Positions 59,553 to 64,000 of a stretch of DNA of 64,000 nt are shown piece after piece. A model generated the notes under the pieces. That model was not told the origin of the DNA. It saw only the letters and a program-made list of their open reading frames with translations, and made no database searches. Source of the DNA: Antilocapra americana (taxonomy: Eukaryota > Chordata > Mammalia > Artiodactyla > Antilocapridae); contig ML660204.1 of the NCBI GenBank assembly GCA_007570785.1, positions 1,054,001 through 1,118,000 of the forward strand, in the 5' to 3' direction. Position 1 is the first letter of the stretch, and each line of letters starts with the position of its first letter. Made by a program: the position numbers and the translations under genes.

Positions 59553-60971
59553 CTCTCCAGGCTCCTCTGCTGAACTGGGTTACCACACGAGCCAGGGGGT
59601 GCGTGAAGAGCTCTGAGAGGCTGCTGGGAGAAGAGGGTCCCATCTGGGATGGTAATGGGGATTTCAAATAAAGGATGAGGAGTGGGCCGGGACAAAGCAC
59701 CTTCTGGCTGCACTCACTTGGCACTTCAACCACGCTGGCTATCATTCAGGCCTGCTGAGGCTGGTGCCTTAATTGACCGGGCAGCTGCCGCATCCCGGAC
59801 AGGAACGCAAGCATCACGCAAGCATCCGGCTTGGTCTGAGGAGACGCCTGCTGGGTGAAACTGAGGAGAGAGAACCCCGCCTGCTCCTAGCCTCTGGGAA
59901 GCGTAGCAGGAGGTTCCCACAAGCAACATCAAGAGTTCAGTGAGGGCTCCAGCCTACAAGCTTCCTCCAAAGCCTCAGTTGCTGGCCATGGTGGGTGACA
60001 GAAGCAATCTCTTCTTTACCCATGGGGCTCTTTGATCAAGTGTCACTCAGGTCCCAAAAGAGCTAGGCCCTGTCCTCTAGGAGCTCCTGAAAATGTCCAT
60101 CCACCCTCTCATGGGATGTAACTGGTGTGGTGCAAAGGGCACTTGAGGGTACAGACCTGGGTCCAAATTCTGACTCTGCCACTTACCAGCAGTGTGACTT
60201 TGGGATAGTAACTTAAACTCGGAGCCTCAGTTTTCCTCATCTGTCTTATGACTTGTTGGAAGGACATATGGAAAAGCATTCTTCCTTCCATCTTTATTCT
60301 GGTAATGGAGCCTTGGCTAATGAGATAAACACTCAAACTCAGCAGCTCTCCTGGGTAACATGAACAGGCTGCACAAATGTGACTCTCCAGGGAGCTCAGA
60401 GGGGAGGCATGTTCCTGTTGTCCACATGGGCTCTAGGTTTGTCCTGGATACTGAGGGTGACAGGAAAGAATGGCTGCAGATTCCCTGATTCATAGGGAAC
60501 ATTGAGTTGGGAATCCTGTTGTCCACTAGGACAACATCTCCTGACACAGTGGTCCTCACCCTTTGGGGTACCTCACAGCTCTCTGCAGGGCTTGTTAAAA
60601 CACAGTGCTGGGCTCCATGTTCACAGTGTCTGATTCAGGGGGCTGGAGAATTTGCATTTCTAGTATCAGTGATGCTGATCTGCTGGTCTCCAGGCCAGCC
60701 TGAGGACTACCGCCCTAGAGAAAAGTTCCCCAACTCTAGTGGTTGAGTTTTCAAGCCTGCCAACTCCTACCCATTTTCTTGGGGCCGCTGAGTAGGAGGG
60801 TTTTGGTATGTGTGTGAGGAAGACACAAACACTAAGACCCTGTGGTCAATACAGCTAGGGAGATGCACAAAGAGTGGTTTAGTGAAGGTGGGAAGATACT
60901 AACAACCCCTCCCCACTCCCACCTGCTATGTTGCTTCACATATTAGTTTTCTATAATTGTAGTAACAAATT

Positions 60972-61248
60972 CAGAGAAGGCAATGGCACCCCACTCTAGG
61001 ACTCTTGCCTGGAAAATCCCATGGACAGAGGAGCCGGGTAGGCTGCAGTCCATGGGTTCGCTAAGAGTCGGACACTACTGAGCAACTTCACTTTCACTTT
61101 TCACTTTCATGCACTGGAGAAGTAACTGGCAACCCACTCCAGTATTCTTGCCTGGAGAATCCCAGGGATGGGGGAGCCTGGTGGGCTGCCATCTATGGGG
61201 TCACACAGAGTCAGACACGACTGAAGCAACTTAGCAGCAGCAGCAGCA
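60972..61248 (+). mobile_element. Dimeric BovA-type SINE with target-site duplication
   Basis: Two forward BovA units joined by ttcactttcacttttcactt, ending in (CAG)n. The flanking words agtaacaaatt (about 60961 and 61247) are a direct repeat that marks the insertion site. Confidence 0.9.
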
Positions 61249-63454
61249 GTAACAAATTACAAGAGAGAAAATGGCTAATGTGCAAATAAGAGTCAAGGAG
61301 GCTACAGGATAGACATTAACCTCCAGACCAGTAAGAATGAGATTCTACAAGCTCGACTAAACTTCCTTGCCTCTCTTTCTTATGGCTGACTAGTAGCTGC
61401 TGGCCGTGTCCTGTTAGGCTGTTAGCTTTGGGTAAACAGCAGGGGCCTCTGGTGATACATACTGACAATTAATTGAATACAATTCAAGCAGGGTCACACT
61501 GAATCACACTGGCCAACACAGGGATGAATAAGTGCTCAATGTGCCAGTCACCATGACTGCCCAGAGTGCTTTCTGGTCATTTTCAAGATAGGAGCAAATT
61601 CTCATTCACGGAGCCAGAAAAAGTCCTTTCTAGCTAGAAATGCTGTTTTAAATTTCTAAGATGGAGAATCGAGACCCACAAAATGCAAATTACATGCTCA
61701 AGACCATAAAACCAGAAGCTGCTCTCCTAATCCCCAATCTGGGGTTCACTCCACTAAACAATTTTGTACACCTCCAGAACTCTGTGATAATTATCTCAAA
61801 TCCGTCCAAGGTCCGTTTGATCACAAACATTATAAAAACTGAATTGCAGCAGAGAGAAATAGAGCAACAAGGCAAGGTGATATCCTTAAACTGCCTCTAA
61901 CAATTAAAGAAGCTTACATCTTGGAAAAGCCAAGGGTGGGAGGGACTTCCTTGCTGTAGTCTGTTAGAATTCATTGAGCATTCTGTGCTGTCTCTAACCA
62001 GTTCCAAGGTCAAGAGAAACATCAGAAAATATGTGTGTGTGTCAGAGGACATTATTCAGAGATTAGTCCCCTGGAGTGATCTGGGCTAGATTTCCGCTTC
62101 CAGAACAACCCTTGGAAAGTCCTCAGCGAGTTAGTGCACTGGTCTCCAACATACTTCACTGAGGTTCAGATGGAAATCCAGGGGCAGGGAGCTTGCTAGA
62201 GGAGCCCTCTTGCAGTGACTGAGCAGCTGACTATAGAAAAATATAAATGTGAAAGCAGGGCTAATGTGATTAAAATAAATTGCCTAGGAAAAAAATCTGA
62301 AAATATTCAAGCTGGGAAGAACCTTGTTTTTCTAATTCAATCTCCTCTTTGACGATATGGAAACTGAGGTCCAGAAAAGGGGAGTGCCTTTTTAAAGGTC
62401 ACCCAGTGTGCCAGTGCCAGAAGAGAGATTATATTCCCTGCCTCTACTCTTCCCAAAAGACACCATCACAGCCCAGCTAGTTAAGAAAGACAAAGGTCGC
62501 TCTAAGACAAATCTCAACAGCTTTGAGATAATCTACTGGGTAAATATGTCTTAAGACACAGAGTTCCAAAACTTTAAAATAGCGTTTAACTAGAATTCTC
62601 TAGAGAAAGGCTTTGCTAAGGGCCTATAAACTTTTTCACTGGGCACCAGTGCCAGTAACAATGACATGTCAGCCAAAAGGAGCTTTCCAATTTGCAAACG
62701 TGTATGCCAGAATGATATCATTAACTATGCTTTTGGGAGGGACTTACATTTCCTTTGCACATTTTAATTACAAAGATTGACTAAGTGGTTTGAAATAGCC
62801 ATTTAAATTTTAGAGAAAGATATAAGACATTAGGGGGACAAATACATCTGTCTTATAAATAGCCTAGAAAAACCTTTTGCAAAACAAACATTTTTAATGG
62901 GGAGAAGTAAACTCAAGACAATGGAACAGCATGCTGCTATTACAATTGGTATTTATAGAGTATGCAGTAATACAGGAAAAATATTTGAGTTACTACTCTG
63001 GAAAAAAATCAGAATACAAAACATACATATAAACAGAAAACCGCTACAATGTATAAAAAAATTTTTAAAAGAGAAGATTATACATAGAAACACCAGTATT
63101 CAACATGGGTGATGGGATCACGTATTTTTTTTCTCCTGCCATTACCAGGTATTTTCTGAATTGTATATAATTAACAATAAATCCCAATTTTAAAAACAAA
63201 AACACTGCAAAATCCAGTTGAGATTTTTGCATAGAGCAAATTCAGAGTATGTAAGAGAGTACGCTGGAACACTATGAGTGGAATATGTCAGTGTCAAGTC
63301 AGACTCAGACTTTTCATTGCTCCTTACCAGCAAACTTAATAATACTGCCTCCAAATGCTTTTCAAATAACAATTTATAACCACTGACTATGTAATATTTG
63401 ACCCACTGAAAAACACCCACCTTGGCTCCCAAAAGAAGCCCTGAGAATACTGTG

Positions 63455-63582
63455 TGTGTGCTTAAGTCACTTAGTCGTGCCCGACTCTTGCGACCCCATA
63501 GACTGTGCCGCCAGGCTCCTCTGTCCATGGAATTCTCCAGGCAAAATACCGGAGTGGGTTGCCATTTCCTTCTCCAGAATAT
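63455..63582 (-). mobile_element. BovA-type SINE fragment
   Basis: Reverse 3' part only: tagtcgtgcccgactcttgc, ctctgtccatggaattctcc and gggttgccatttccttctcc. Confidence 0.85.
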
Positions 63583-64000
63583 TACCAATGCTGAAACAAG
63601 CTGATGGAACAATTCTTAGCCTGCTCACACACCTGCCTATGAGGTTCTGGGATACTAGTCCCATAACTACTTGGGTTTTGGCAGATCAAACAGGCCAAGT
63701 TTTTATTTCCTTCTATTTATAAAATAAAACTTAAAGAAAAAGAAAGAAGGTAATTGATGCCCTCAGGCTAGGCTTAATCTGGCAAAATAATTCCTGATAA
63801 AACTAGGATTTTCCTAAGGCCCTCCAACTATAGTTTCTTGGGAGTATTTTAGCATATGTCAAGCCCCGTCAGCACATGAGCCATGTTTTGACCGGAGCTC
63901 TGCCTCTGATTCTCTTGGAAAAAAGAGAATAGCAAACAGCATCAGACATTGTTTTTGATGTCAGCAATCTTCACCACAGCACTAGAGAATAGAATGGGTA

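Larger units (their letters stand above)
57660..64000. other. Distal upstream/intergenic DNA at the right edge
   Basis: Holds MIR-like pieces (58690-58930 and 60110-60250), old A/T-rich repeat text at 61250-63190 that I cannot assign to a family, two SINEs listed separately, and the candidate promoter near 59.5 kb. No coding exon is seen. In human the next gene on this side is TPX2, which would lie outside the window. Confidence 0.4.

Noticed and set aside
8362..63582. tRNA-like segments in the SINEs as tRNA genes
   Set aside because: The SINEs are retroposed copies with degenerate heads; none keeps a complete tRNA fold with A and B boxes that I would trust.
1..64000. CRISPR arrays, bacterial operons or mobile islands
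   Set aside because: The window is vertebrate nuclear DNA with spliced genes and ruminant SINEs; no regularly spaced identical repeats are present.

Overview
This is a nuclear genomic window from a ruminant (cattle, sheep, goat or a close relative; I cannot tell which). Genes with GT-AG introns are scattered among many ruminant BovA-type SINEs, cetartiodactyl CHR-type SINEs, MIR/L2 relics and one LTR. Gene content and order match the human 20q11.21 block (MYLK2-FOXS1-DUSP15), read here in the opposite direction. Layout, left to right: repeat-rich intergenic DNA with a solo-LTR-like element (1-3.8 kb); a GC-rich promoter; DUSP15 on + (coding 4382-12610, seven coding exons, 235 aa); a complete interferon regulatory factor gene on + (16382/16439-25962, eight coding exons, 430 aa); the single-exon forkhead gene FOXS1 on + (28729-29721, 330 aa); a gene-free stretch of about 9 kb; MYLK2 (skeletal-muscle myosin light chain kinase) on - (53151 down to 39778, twelve coding exons, 624 aa); then about 10.8 kb of upstream DNA probably holding the MYLK2 promoter. 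The main result is the interferon regulatory factor gene between DUSP15 and FOXS1. I assembled it exon by exon; all seven introns keep phase, no exon has an internal stop, and the product has the five-tryptophan DNA-binding domain and a full IRF-association domain closest to IRF4. Its position and IRF4-like character point to IRF10, which as far as I recall is described in birds and fish and is missing as a working gene in human and mouse. Two interferon-stimulated response elements lie just upstream. As I recall it, the C-terminal tail of the long human DUSP15 isoform resembles a decayed, partly frameshifted version of exons 7-9 of this gene, which suggests that human DUSP15 captured the remains of IRF10. 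Other points of note: a local duplication of DUSP15 exon 2, a SINE starting a few bases from a DUSP15 splice donor, a nine-residue repeat expanded from three to six units at the MYLK2 N-terminus, and a TATA/MEF2 cluster at about 59.2-59.55 kb that could be the MYLK2 muscle promoter. The four genes are neighbours with separate roles (phosphatase, immune transcription factor, forkhead factor, muscle kinase), not an operon.
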